Under the pieces are notes generated by a model, which was given only the letters and a program-made list of their open reading frames with translations, ran no database searches and was not told where the DNA came from. A program made the translations under genes and the position numbers. A stretch of 64,000 bases of DNA from Flavobacteriales bacterium (GTDB lineage Bacteria; Bacteroidota; Bacteroidia; Flavobacteriales_F; PHOS-HE28), in contig JADJXH010000003.1 in NCBI GenBank assembly GCA_016715895.1, positions 1,929,750 through 1,993,749 on the forward strand, given 5' to 3'. Shown in pieces: positions 1 to 9,239 of this stretch. Each line of letters begins with the position of its first letter. Position 1 is the first letter of the stretch.

Positions 1-1308
<1,308 letters not shown>

Positions 1309-1334
1309 GCCTCCTCTGGAGGGAACCCCAAGGG

Positions 1335-1364
1335 CAAGCCCCGGTCAGCGATGGCCGGGGCTTG
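1335..1364 (+). terminator. Rho-independent terminator after groEL
   Basis: A perfect 10-bp stem CAAGCCCCGG/CCGGGGCTTG encloses a 10-nt loop and is followed by TTCGTT. It lies 26 bp after the groEL stop codon. Confidence 0.75.
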
Positions 1365-1590
1365 TTCGTTCATGCGCCAGGGATGCTCAGCCGCCTGGGC
1401 AGGTGTCTGCACCGGGCTCAAGCACCCGTATCCGCACCACGATCGGTGCTGGTCGGCGTGCACTCCTCTTGCCGCTCTGGGCAAGGCCGCGAGTTACCGG
1501 CGTGCATACCTACGCCGCACGGCACCTCATCGCAGCCTCAACGCTGGATGAATTCGCGGCGCTCCGGCAAAGGATGATGTGCGCTTCGCA

Positions 1591-1618
1591 TTGCCGGAAC
1601 ATCGCTGCATTCGCTTTG
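1591..1618 (+). promoter_or_regulatory. Candidate Bacteroidota-type promoter
   Basis: TTG at 1591-1593 and TCGCTTTG at 1611-1618, 17 nt apart, resemble the -33 TTTG / -7 TAnnTTTG pattern of the Bacteroidota housekeeping sigma factor with one mismatch. Transcription would start about 17 nt before the ATG at 1640. Nothing else is recognisable between the groEL terminator and this point. Confidence 0.35.
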
Positions 1619-1639
1619 CGCCACAAAACCGAACGAACG

Positions 1640-2044
1640 ATGGAACGACCAACGATGATGACGAACGCCATGATCGCCGGACTGCTGCTGCTGGCCTCTC
1701 AGGGCATGAAGGCGCAGGATGTGGCAGAGCTGATCCCCGGGGAGCACAGGACTGAGCAGCACCGCGACGCGATGCGCTCAACGGACGTGGACCCGATCAC
1801 GGACGATGGCCATGACGCGGACCGGTTGAGCCCGGCGGCCCAGTTCGTGATCACCAGTGAGCCCGATTCGAAAGGAACGCTGCACGTGCAGATCCGCGAT
1901 GAGGCCGGCCGTGTGGTGCAGGACCGGTCGTATGCGGATAAGACCACGATCGCCGTGGACCTGGGCCACCTGCAGCATGGACGCTATGCCGCACGCGTGG
2001 AGCGCGGTGGTCAGGTGGTGGTGCGCCGATTCGTCCGGCCCTGA
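1640..2044 (+). CDS. Small secreted protein with T9SS-CTD-like tail
   Basis: Predicted 134-residue exported protein of unknown function. A hydrophobic signal peptide (MIAGLLLLASQGMKAQ) follows the start. The last 70 residues have the beta-sandwich rhythm of a type A T9SS sorting domain (IRDEAGRVVQDRSY, then HGRYAARVERGG and RRFVRP), but the usual PNP motif is missing, so it may be a lone or degenerate C-terminal domain. I chose ATG 1640 because the signal peptide follows it. ATG 1655 is an alternative, and the frame stays open upstream to 1403 without resembling coding sequence. It stands alone, with its own candidate promoter and terminator. I recognise no specific function. Confidence 0.6.
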   Translation: MERPTMMTNAMIAGLLLLASQGMKAQDVAELIPGEHRTEQHRDAMRSTDVDPITDDGHDADRLSPAAQFVITSEPDSKGTLHVQIRDEAGRVVQDRSYADKTTIAVDLGHLQHGRYAARVERGGQVVVRRFVRP

Positions 2045-2064
2045 ACTTCACCGCTGATGCGTGG

Positions 2065-2088
2065 AAGCCGGCCTCGCGCCGGCTTTTT
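2065..2088 (+). terminator. Rho-independent terminator
   Basis: Stem AAGCCGGC/GCCGGCTT (2065-2072 and 2078-2085) with loop CTCGC runs into a five-T tract. It ends the small secreted-protein gene at 2044. Nothing else is seen from here to about 2200. Confidence 0.8.
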
Positions 2089-2212
2089 CATGCGTGGAAG
2101 GGCGCGGTTCACGCCAGGTTCCCCAAGGCTTGATGCGGACTTCACACGCAAGGCGGCCCGATCCGCTTCCTTCGTGGCTCAGGCCCGGCACCTGTGGGTG
2201 GTCACAACGTCA

Positions 2213-2671
2213 TCAACCCCGGCTTGGCCCACCGGTCGCCGGGTCCGATGCTGTGGATGTTGCGGGGGCATCCGTTGTCCTGTGCGGACCGGGTGCGATC
2301 CCACCGACCCTCGGTTCCAAAGCGGTCCGGCCGATGGGAGGTTCGAGCCACACACTGGGGATGGGATCGCGGCGTCGCCAGGTGCGCACGGACTGATAGG
2401 CATCCCGGAACGCGGAGAGATCGGCATCCGGATCCTTCCAGGCCCCATCCTCGAGCAAGGCATCCACAGCAAGCACTTGGGACACGGTGATCCGCGGGGC
2501 CAGCTGACGACGCAGCAGCTTCAGGCGCAGATGCACATCGGCGAGCCGGTCCCCCAGGAACACATCCTCGAAGCGCAACACCGCCCATACTACTTGATCG
2601 GTGTGATCCAAGCTGGTGACCCAACGCGCCAGCTCGGCGCCCAATCCATCCGCATTCCTTCGTTCGCCCAT
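2213..2671 (-). CDS. Hypothetical protein, possibly a gene fragment
   Basis: An open frame of 152 residues starting MGERRNADGLG. Its middle part has a plausible coding composition with amphipathic leucine-rich helices (WVTSLDHTDQVVWAVLRFED, LRLKLLRRQLAP), while the last 40 residues are rich in Pro, Thr and Gly and look non-coding. I recognise no family, signal peptide or membrane segment. It sits in a region where relics of neighbouring secreted-protein genes lie on both strands, so it may be a remnant or a chance ORF. The frame extends upstream to 2764 without a better start. Confidence 0.3.
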   Translation of the reverse strand: MGERRNADGLGAELARWVTSLDHTDQVVWAVLRFEDVFLGDRLADVHLRLKLLRRQLAPRITVSQVLAVDALLEDGAWKDPDADLSAFRDAYQSVRTWRRRDPIPSVWLEPPIGRTALEPRVGGIAPGPHRTTDAPATSTASDPATGGPSRG

Positions 2672-2814
2672 GGTTTCCGATCGACGATGAACACGTCGAT
2701 CTCCGGGGCAAAAAGTAGTTCGAGCGGACGCGGTGCCAAGCGCTGAGGCCGGGCTCGTATCCACGACCTATCAACAGGCGGTTGTGGACCGCTCCGGGAG
2801 CACTTGAGGTTCTG

Positions 2815-2898
2815 GGGCAGACGATGCCGAACACGTTCACGAACAGGCCGAAGTCCGTGATATTGACCTGGTCGTCCCGGTTCAGGTCACCGCGCACG
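2815..2898 (-). pseudogene. Relic of a dockerin-like gene end
   Basis: Translated on the minus strand this gives GDLNRDDQVNITDFGLFVN, nearly the same as the C-terminal motif GDLNRDGIVNATDFGLFVN of the intact gene ending at 13125. The copy continues past the position of the original stop into unrelated sequence. No start, signal peptide or beta-helix part is recognisable in the surrounding open frame (2202-3188). I therefore read it as a fragment left after duplication and rearrangement. Confidence 0.6.
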
Positions 2899-2940
2899 GC
2901 GTACACCGCAGCCTGGCCCACAGCCCCAGCACCCCGGAAC

Positions 2941-3085
2941 ACGCCAGCGTCTTCCCGGGTGCCAATGGCTACCCGTCCTGGATCCTCGACCCGTACGACC
3001 CATCCAGCCGCCGCGTGTTCAAGACCATGTAGAAGCTGGTCCGCCAGCAAGCTGAACGACCTTCGATGGAAGGACCGCTCGCATC
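2941..3085 (+). pseudogene. Internally deleted relic of the Cys-repeat T9SS gene
   Basis: Bases 2941-3029 encode ASVFPGANGYPSWILDP and SSRRVFKTM, matching ASFYPGASGYQFWIFDP and YSRRVFKTT of the intact gene at 15861-15949, with extensive DNA identity. A stop follows, and then 3036-3064 (CTGGTCCGCCAGCAAGCTG..., through GAACGACCTTC) matches the 3' end and downstream flank of that gene at 16370-16400. About 400 bp between the two blocks are missing. The original stop is now CAA. This is a deletion derivative of the gene at 13210-16383. Confidence 0.7.
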
Positions 3086-3245
3086 GAAGAACACCACCTT
3101 GCCGGGGTCGGTACTGGGCATTCCTTCCGTCGCGACCACGATGCCGCCGGGCACCACGCACACGCTGTTGGCGCCAGCACATGCGCAAGCGAAGCTTAAC
3201 CTTCCGATAGGGCGGGCTTCACGCGGGCCCTCGTGCTTTGCCCCG

Positions 3246-4544
3246 ATGTCGCTCACCCGGAATGACGGCGCGGGACGGACCGGCGAACCCGGCGAAGAGC
3301 TCGCGCTCTTCGCTGCGGCGGTGCAGGCGGGGCGATCGGACCACGCGGTCTTCAGGCACTACACCACCGGGCCACCCATCGATCCGCATGACCCCCGACT
3401 GGACAGCGACCCCGCGGCGCTGACGGAGCGGTTGCGCAGCATGGCGGCGGCGGATCGGAGGAAACCCGGGACCACAGGGCGGCCAGCGCCGACCGCCGCA
3501 CGGCGGGTGGATGAGGAGGACCTGATCGAATTCCTTCCGAGGCCCTTCGCCAGGACCTACGTGATGCGGCAGGCCATCCCTGAGCCGACAGTGGACGACC
3601 TGCCGTTCCTGATCGGACCGCAAGGAGGAGCAGGGAACACCTTCCTGGTCTTCGCACCGGAGACCGGCGCCGGCCAGCCCTTCGCGTTCGCCACTTCCGC
3701 CCTGCCCCACGCACAATTCGCCGGCCCAGGCCGGCGCACGGTGCTGCTTCCACGTCATACGTTTGATCCCAAGGGAGTGGCCCGGGACAACATCAGCGCA
3801 TGGGCTGTGGACCGCTTCCAGGAGGTGTACGGTTCCCTTCCCCTCCGCCACGGCAAAGGTCCCCAGATGATCCCGCCCACGCTGTCGGAGGTCCGGGCCG
3901 CGCGTGCACAAGGCATTCGTCGCAGACCGCTGCGGAAAGCCACCATGGACCGCACGATCACCAGCACGGACGTCCTCCACTATGCCTACGCGGCGATGCA
4001 TGACCCCTTGTGGAAAGGACGACCGGAGGAATCCGGCGCCGCACCCGGCCCGATACGCATCATGCTTCACCCCGACCTGGAGGCCTGGTGCAGCCTGGGC
4101 CAGGAACTGCTCGAGCTCCACCTCGGCCACGACATGCTCGAGGGGTGGCCATTGACCGCCACGCCGGTGCCGGCTCCAGTGTACGAGCGGATCGTTCATG
4201 ATGAGGCGGGCGCGCCCTTCATCTGGCGGCTTCGCATGAAGGTGGACCGGGAGGAGGGCTGGATCGAGGTCGACGGCCGGGTCCGGCTGGAAGGTGTGCC
4301 GAGCCGTGCCTGGGACCTGATGCTTGGTGAGCGTTCGTTGATGGACCGCGTGATCGACCAGTACAAGGAGCTGGTGATCCATCCCGGGCGCAGCGCCAAG
4401 GAGGAACGGCAGCTCCGCGAACGTCATGTGGACCGATCCGTGCGCACCCTGCGCCGCGCGTGCCGGTTGAGCTTTGAGACGCAGCGGATCCGACAGGCGA
4501 TCGCTGCGTTGCCGCACGCCATCACGACCCGCCTTCGCGCGTAA
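3246..4544 (+). CDS. Orphan C-terminal specificity domain, type ISP restriction-modification family
   Basis: The 432-residue product resembles the C-terminal target-recognition part of single-chain type ISP (LlaBIII-like) restriction-modification enzymes. The matching elements appear in the usual order: LPRPFARTYVM, then NISAWAVDRFQEVYG, then DVLHYAYAAMHDPLW, a segment ending LELHLGHDMLEGWPL, and AWDLMLGERSLMDRVIDQYK. The nuclease/helicase and methyltransferase parts of such enzymes (about 1500 residues in total) are absent from the window, so this alone should not cut or methylate DNA. ATG 3246 is the first start beyond the relic sequence. The frame is open from 3066 but that part is relic. 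It could be a remnant of a lost system or an anti-restriction or decoy domain. The family match rests on my memory of motifs. Confidence 0.6.
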   Translation: MSLTRNDGAGRTGEPGEELALFAAAVQAGRSDHAVFRHYTTGPPIDPHDPRLDSDPAALTERLRSMAAADRRKPGTTGRPAPTAARRVDEEDLIEFLPRPFARTYVMRQAIPEPTVDDLPFLIGPQGGAGNTFLVFAPETGAGQPFAFATSALPHAQFAGPGRRTVLLPRHTFDPKGVARDNISAWAVDRFQEVYGSLPLRHGKGPQMIPPTLSEVRAARAQGIRRRPLRKATMDRTITSTDVLHYAYAAMHDPLWKGRPEESGAAPGPIRIMLHPDLEAWCSLGQELLELHLGHDMLEGWPLTATPVPAPVYERIVHDEAGAPFIWRLRMKVDREEGWIEVDGRVRLEGVPSRAWDLMLGERSLMDRVIDQYKELVIHPGRSAKEERQLRERHVDRSVRTLRRACRLSFETQRIRQAIAALPHAITTRLRA

Positions 4545-4752
4545 GATCCGATCGACCGGATCGTTACGCGAATGTGACCGGGCCGCAGGCCTCCGATGTC
4601 CGCCGACCGGGAATGAACGCTTCCGGGGCCTTGCTGGCCGCGGGTCCGTGCGCATTGGTCCGCATCGGTCGGAAATAGATCATGCTTAACGACCACGGAA
4701 CGCACAGCCCAAACGGGGCCTGCACCTTCGCCGCCCGGAACGATCTCCCCGC

Positions 4753-7700
4753 ATGAAGCCGCTGCATCATATACTAACGTTGATCGCCCTGGGCTGTTCG
4801 CTCATCATCCATGGACAGGGCATCATCCGCGGCAAGGTGACCGACCAGAACGGGGAGCCCATGATCGGAGCCTCCGTGATGCTCAAGGACAAGCCGACCG
4901 TCGGTACGGCGGCGGACCTGGACGGGAATTATTCCTTGACGATCAAGGACCCCGGTCCCGCGGTGATCACCATCGCCTCCTTCGGTTTCCAGGCCGTGGA
5001 GCGGACGGTGGACCCGAAGGGTGGTGAGGTCATCATCCTCAATGTCATGCTCAGCCAGCAAAGCACCGAGCTTAAGGAGTTCGAGGTGACTTATAAGGCG
5101 AGCAAGCGCAGTGACGGCTATCTGGACCGAATGAAGATCAACTCGGCCACGAGCTTTGATTTCATCTCAAGGGACGCGATGGTGCGGACGGGGGACGGGG
5201 ATGCGGCGCAGGCGGTTCGTCGGGTGACCGGGGTATCTTCGGTTGGGGCCTTCGTCACAGTGCGCGGATTGGCCGATCGCTATGTGGCCACCACGATCAA
5301 TGGGGGCCGGGTACCCACGCTTGACCCGTTCACCAACAACCTACGGCTTGACCTCTTCCCCACCGGTCTGATGGATAACATCATTATTACGAAAACGGCC
5401 ACACCGGACGTGCCTGGTGATTGGTCGGGGGCGTACATCTCCATGAACACGAGCGACTACCCAGAGAAGTTCTTCCTGAACGTGCAGATGACGGTCGGCT
5501 ATAATCCCAAATCAAGCTACAAGGACATCGTGACGGCCGGCACGTCCAGCACCGATCGCCTGGGATGGGATGACGGGACACGTGGCCTGCCCGAAGGCAT
5601 GCCTGACGATGTGGAGGACTTCCCGCGATTCGTGGAGCCGAACATCTACCAGCAATTGAGCCTGCTCGGCCTCCAAGGCTATTTGAACGGTCTGGGCATC
5701 ACATCGAGCACGCCCGGGTTCAACACCACGAGCATGACAACAGGCAGCACGCTGCAGCACCTGGCGCTCACCGAGCTCGGGCTTCTTCCCCCCGCGCTGC
5801 TGTACGACGCCACGGCTGTTTCCCAAGCGGTGAACACCTACAACGCCACCTACGACCTTGGGTACTTCTCCCCCACGGTGAACGCCGAGCTGGCCTCGCT
5901 GAACACGCGTTTTGACAACAGCCGGTGGCGGGTGGGGCAAGGTACGGGCGACCCGAACTACAACTTCGGGATCACCATGGGGAACCAACTCGATCTGGGG
6001 CGTGACCGCGAACGGCCGGGAAAGCTCGGCTACCTCGTGGGCCTGCGCTACAGTTCGGAGACCCAGTACGACGGAAGCTCAACCTTCCTGCGGACCTTCG
6101 AGCGGTACGAGGATGAAGAACCCGGGGACCAGTTCAAGCGCAAAGCCGAGCAACAGATCAGTGTGGTGTCCAATGGATGGAACGCCCTGGGCAACCTGTC
6201 ATGGAACCCGAACCGCAACAACAGCATATCGCTGATGGCGATGGCCAATGTCCTGGGGCAGAACAACGCGCGGTTCATCACCTTCCTGGATCCCACCATC
6301 AGCGGCGAGACCTTCATTTCCGAGGAACAGTTCTGGGAGCAGAGACGCTTGTTCGCCTTCCAGTTGGGAGGGAAGCATCTGATACCGGCGCTCAACCTGA
6401 CCGTGACCCCCGACGTGTCGTACTCGACCGGCAAGCGGGACATGTTGGACTTCCTGACGGTGCAATACGTGCTGCCACCTCCCAGCCAGCCGATCACGGA
6501 CGTGGACGGTGCGCTGACCCCCCCGGGTCGTATCTACCGTTTCCTGAACGAACGGTTGCTCGACGCGCGGCTCGGGTTCGAGCTTCCTCTGGATGACGAT
6601 CCTTCGCTGGTACGCAAGCTGAAGTTCGGAGGGGGGTATCGGTGGAACGAGCGACGCAACGACCAGAAGTACATGGTGGTGCTTGATGCGCCGGGCCCGA
6701 CACAATGGGAGGAGCCGGGACGGTTCGAGATGAACGAGGAGGGTCGATTCCCCTCACGCTACGCCCCATTTGGCACCTTCAAGGACAATGACATCGGCAT
6801 CCTGCATGTGGTCGCAGGATACGTGATGACCGACTATGCGCTCACCCCACGCCTTAGGATCGCAGGCGGCGTTCGCGCTGAGAACACGGACCTGTTGAGC
6901 GACATTTTCAAATTCTGGCGCGACGGGGTCGCCCGCGAGGACAGCATCAGAGGCACCGTGGGTGACCTCGCCATCAACGGAGCAGGGACACCGGAGCCCA
7001 AGCCGGCCTACCCTGGTGAGATCAAGCAATGGGACCTGCTGCCGAGCGTCAACCTCATCTATCGCATCAGGAATGACGAGGGCGCACCGATGAACCTGCG
7101 CCTGGGCTACTTCAGGTCGCTGGGTCGCCCAAGTTTCCGCGAGCTCAGCGTCGTCCAATACTATGACTACCTCTTCCAGGCTCCTGTCTTCGGGAACCCG
7201 GACCTAAGGATGACGGCGATCGACAACTACGACCTTCGTTTGGAGAATTTCTTCGCCGGTGGTGCCAACGTGTCCCTTAGCGGATTCTACAAAGCGTTCC
7301 GCGACCACATTGAACTGCTGCAGACCTCCGGAGGGGGCATCACATGGCGCAACGCCGACCGCAGCTACGTGGTGGGCGTGGAACTGGAGGGACGGGTGAA
7401 GCTCCTTCGGCCTCTGGAGCTCCGCGGCAATCTAACATGGATGGAGTCGCGGTCCTTCCTGACCACGTACATCGCAGGTGACGAGGTGAAATACAGCACA
7501 CCGATGTACGGACAGGCCCCGTACATCGTGAACACCATGCTGACCTACGCGCTGGACAGCCTGAAGATGGACCTCAGCGTGTCATACAACCTGCAGGGCC
7601 CGAAGCTTGCGGTGACCAACAACGAAGGCGACCCTGATGCCGTGCGTTCCTTCGAGATGCCGAGGCATGTGGTCGATATCACCCTGGGCAAGCAGTTCGG

Positions 7701-7851
7701 CGCCCACTGGGGACTGCAGTTCAGGGTGCGTGACCTGCTGAACACCGCGGTGCGCAGAATCCACCTCTTCGCCGAAGGCTATGGGCCGGACTTCGACAGC
7801 TACCGCTGGGGTACCGAATACCAGCTCAACCTTTCGTACACCATCCGATGA
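4753..7851 (+). CDS. TonB-dependent outer-membrane receptor
   Basis: A 1032-residue outer-membrane receptor. It has a signal peptide (MKPLHHILTLIALGCSLIIHGQ), a carboxypeptidase-regulatory-like domain (about residues 23-105, GKVTDQNGEPMIGASVMLKD), a plug domain (about 140-260, with VTVRGLADRY and NIIITKTATPDVPGDWSGAYI) and a 22-strand-type barrel to the end, including the FRSLGRPSFREL motif. The substrate is unknown, and no SusD-like gene follows. Its stop overlaps the start of the next secreted-protein gene (ATGA at 7848-7851), which implies translational coupling. A run of related secreted proteins follows to 16383, so receptor and surface proteins probably act together. The intergenic stretch 4545-4752 holds a weak hairpin (GATCCG/CGGATC at 4545-4562) and no clear promoter. 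Confidence 0.92.
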   Translation: MKPLHHILTLIALGCSLIIHGQGIIRGKVTDQNGEPMIGASVMLKDKPTVGTAADLDGNYSLTIKDPGPAVITIASFGFQAVERTVDPKGGEVIILNVMLSQQSTELKEFEVTYKASKRSDGYLDRMKINSATSFDFISRDAMVRTGDGDAAQAVRRVTGVSSVGAFVTVRGLADRYVATTINGGRVPTLDPFTNNLRLDLFPTGLMDNIIITKTATPDVPGDWSGAYISMNTSDYPEKFFLNVQMTVGYNPKSSYKDIVTAGTSSTDRLGWDDGTRGLPEGMPDDVEDFPRFVEPNIYQQLSLLGLQGYLNGLGITSSTPGFNTTSMTTGSTLQHLALTELGLLPPALLYDATAVSQAVNTYNATYDLGYFSPTVNAELASLNTRFDNSRWRVGQGTGDPNYNFGITMGNQLDLGRDRERPGKLGYLVGLRYSSETQYDGSSTFLRTFERYEDEEPGDQFKRKAEQQISVVSNGWNALGNLSWNPNRNNSISLMAMANVLGQNNARFITFLDPTISGETFISEEQFWEQRRLFAFQLGGKHLIPALNLTVTPDVSYSTGKRDMLDFLTVQYVLPPPSQPITDVDGALTPPGRIYRFLNERLLDARLGFELPLDDDPSLVRKLKFGGGYRWNERRNDQKYMVVLDAPGPTQWEEPGRFEMNEEGRFPSRYAPFGTFKDNDIGILHVVAGYVMTDYALTPRLRIAGGVRAENTDLLSDIFKFWRDGVAREDSIRGTVGDLAINGAGTPEPKPAYPGEIKQWDLLPSVNLIYRIRNDEGAPMNLRLGYFRSLGRPSFRELSVVQYYDYLFQAPVFGNPDLRMTAIDNYDLRLENFFAGGANVSLSGFYKAFRDHIELLQTSGGGITWRNADRSYVVGVELEGRVKLLRPLELRGNLTWMESRSFLTTYIAGDEVKYSTPMYGQAPYIVNTMLTYALDSLKMDLSVSYNLQGPKLAVTNNEGDPDAVRSFEMPRHVVDITLGKQFGAHWGLQFRVRDLLNTAVRRIHLFAEGYGPDFDSYRWGTEYQLNLSYTIR

Positions 7852-9158
7852 CCACACGAGCGATCCTGCTTCTTACCGCCATCACGATGGCAGTGCAGGT
7901 CCGTGCCCAAGGCGACCTGGAGAACGTCATCGTGGAGACCTATTACATCTCCGATGCGAACGACGCCACGGACACCATCGGCGGTGGCCTGGCAGAGCCA
8001 TCACGCACCTACCGCGTGTATGTGGACCTCTGCGACAGCTGTGCCCTGCGCGCCGTCTACGGCGATGCCTCACATGCACTGGAGGTCCGTTCCACCGCAC
8101 CCTTCTTCAACAACCTCGACCGTGGCAAGAGCTTCGGGCACGAGATCAACAACGGTGCGTTGGACGAGAACACGGTGGCCCTGGACTCGTGGTTCTCACT
8201 CGGTGCGGGAAGCAACCAGAAATTCGGCATCCTGAAGGCCGACGACCCGGATGGCAGCATCCTGGGTGGGAACGACGGCGGCAGCGCGATGATCCCCGGG
8301 GGCCTGTTGCAGAACGTCGATCCTCTCGCAGGCGCCCCGCTCGATTCGCTGGACGGCCTGGTGCCGCTGAACGGAGGTTCCGCCCTGCCACCCGGTTTCG
8401 CCGTCACCGGCCTCAGCCCTGACAGCCTGTTCGAGGACAGCATCGCGGGGGGCGAGTTCGTGACCAGCAACACGCGGATCAGCTGTATCGCTCCCGGTGT
8501 CACGGGTCCGACCGCGGCGAACCGCATCCTGATCGGGCAGTTCACCACCACCGGCGAACTGAACTTCTGCCTGAACATCGAGATCCAACGGGCGAGCGGC
8601 ACCCTGATCAAGTACGTGTGCCGGGACACACTGCTTCAAACCGGCGAAGTGGCCAGCGGCCTGTTACAGTATCCACCACAGTGCGGCTGCATGGACCCGA
8701 ACTACCTGGAGTTCGACCCCACGGCCGGCTGCGACGACGGATCCTGCGCCACGCCCATCGTCTTTGGGTGCCTGGACAGCCTGGCCTGCAACTTTGATCA
8801 AGGGGCCAATTTCCCTGTGGACGCGCTGTGCTGCTATGGCCCGGACGACTGCAATGGTCTCGACATCTCCATCGTCTGCCCGGACGTGGGCATCGTCGAT
8901 CCGCACGGTGGCGCCGCCGACTGGAGCTTTCATCCGAACCCGTCCAGCGGCGACCTGCTCACGATCACCTGGGTCGGTCTTCATCCGGAGCGCGTGCGTG
9001 TGCTCGACGGGATCGGCAGGACCATGATCGAGCAGGAGTTGGGGGCAACACCCGACGGATCTGTGCTTCTGGACGTTTCCGCATTGCCTCCCGGGCTGTA
9101 CTTGGTGCAGCTCGCGGATGCGGATACGACCCGCGTGAGACGGTTGGTCCGAGGATGA
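7848..9158 (+). CDS. Secreted T9SS protein, paralogue 1 of the locus family
   Basis: A 436-residue secreted protein. After the signal peptide (MTTRAILLLTAITMAVQVRAQ) comes a domain of about 230 residues shared with the products starting at 9240, 10628 and 13210: LENVIVETYYISDANDA, YRVYVDL, a DSWFSLGAGS-type block and NRILIGQFTTTGELNFCLNI. It is followed by Cys-rich CMDP...DDGSC repeats (about 285-330) typical of Flavobacteriales surface proteins and a T9SS type A sorting domain (FHPNPSSGDLLTI to VRRLVRG). The start codon overlaps the receptor stop by 4 bp. The function of the shared domain is unknown to me. It is probably a cell-surface partner of the receptor. Confidence 0.85.
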   Translation: MTTRAILLLTAITMAVQVRAQGDLENVIVETYYISDANDATDTIGGGLAEPSRTYRVYVDLCDSCALRAVYGDASHALEVRSTAPFFNNLDRGKSFGHEINNGALDENTVALDSWFSLGAGSNQKFGILKADDPDGSILGGNDGGSAMIPGGLLQNVDPLAGAPLDSLDGLVPLNGGSALPPGFAVTGLSPDSLFEDSIAGGEFVTSNTRISCIAPGVTGPTAANRILIGQFTTTGELNFCLNIEIQRASGTLIKYVCRDTLLQTGEVASGLLQYPPQCGCMDPNYLEFDPTAGCDDGSCATPIVFGCLDSLACNFDQGANFPVDALCCYGPDDCNGLDISIVCPDVGIVDPHGGAADWSFHPNPSSGDLLTITWVGLHPERVRVLDGIGRTMIEQELGATPDGSVLLDVSALPPGLYLVQLADADTTRVRRLVRG

Positions 9159-9212
9159 ACCAGCTTCACGATCTGGTAACACAGCCCTCCGATGGGCGCA
9201 ATGCTGCGCCGA

Positions 9213-9220
9213 TAGTTTCG
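9213..9220 (+). promoter_or_regulatory. Candidate -7 box
   Basis: TAGTTTCG lies 19 bp before the ATG at 9240. The same octamer precedes the gene at 27292, and variants precede several others (for example TACTTTCG at 51835). No clear -33 TTG is visible here. Confidence 0.3.
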
Positions 9221-9239
9221 CCCGCTCAACCGACGAACC

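Noticed and set aside
3066..3245. Upstream in-frame extension of the ISP-domain protein
   Set aside because: This part overlaps the relic of the T9SS gene end and shows no ISP-type sequence, so the start at 3246 is preferred.
2969..3256. 95-codon minus-strand ORF with a Cys-rich start
   Set aside because: Its second half is antisense to the plus-strand relic, and the first half matches no family I know.
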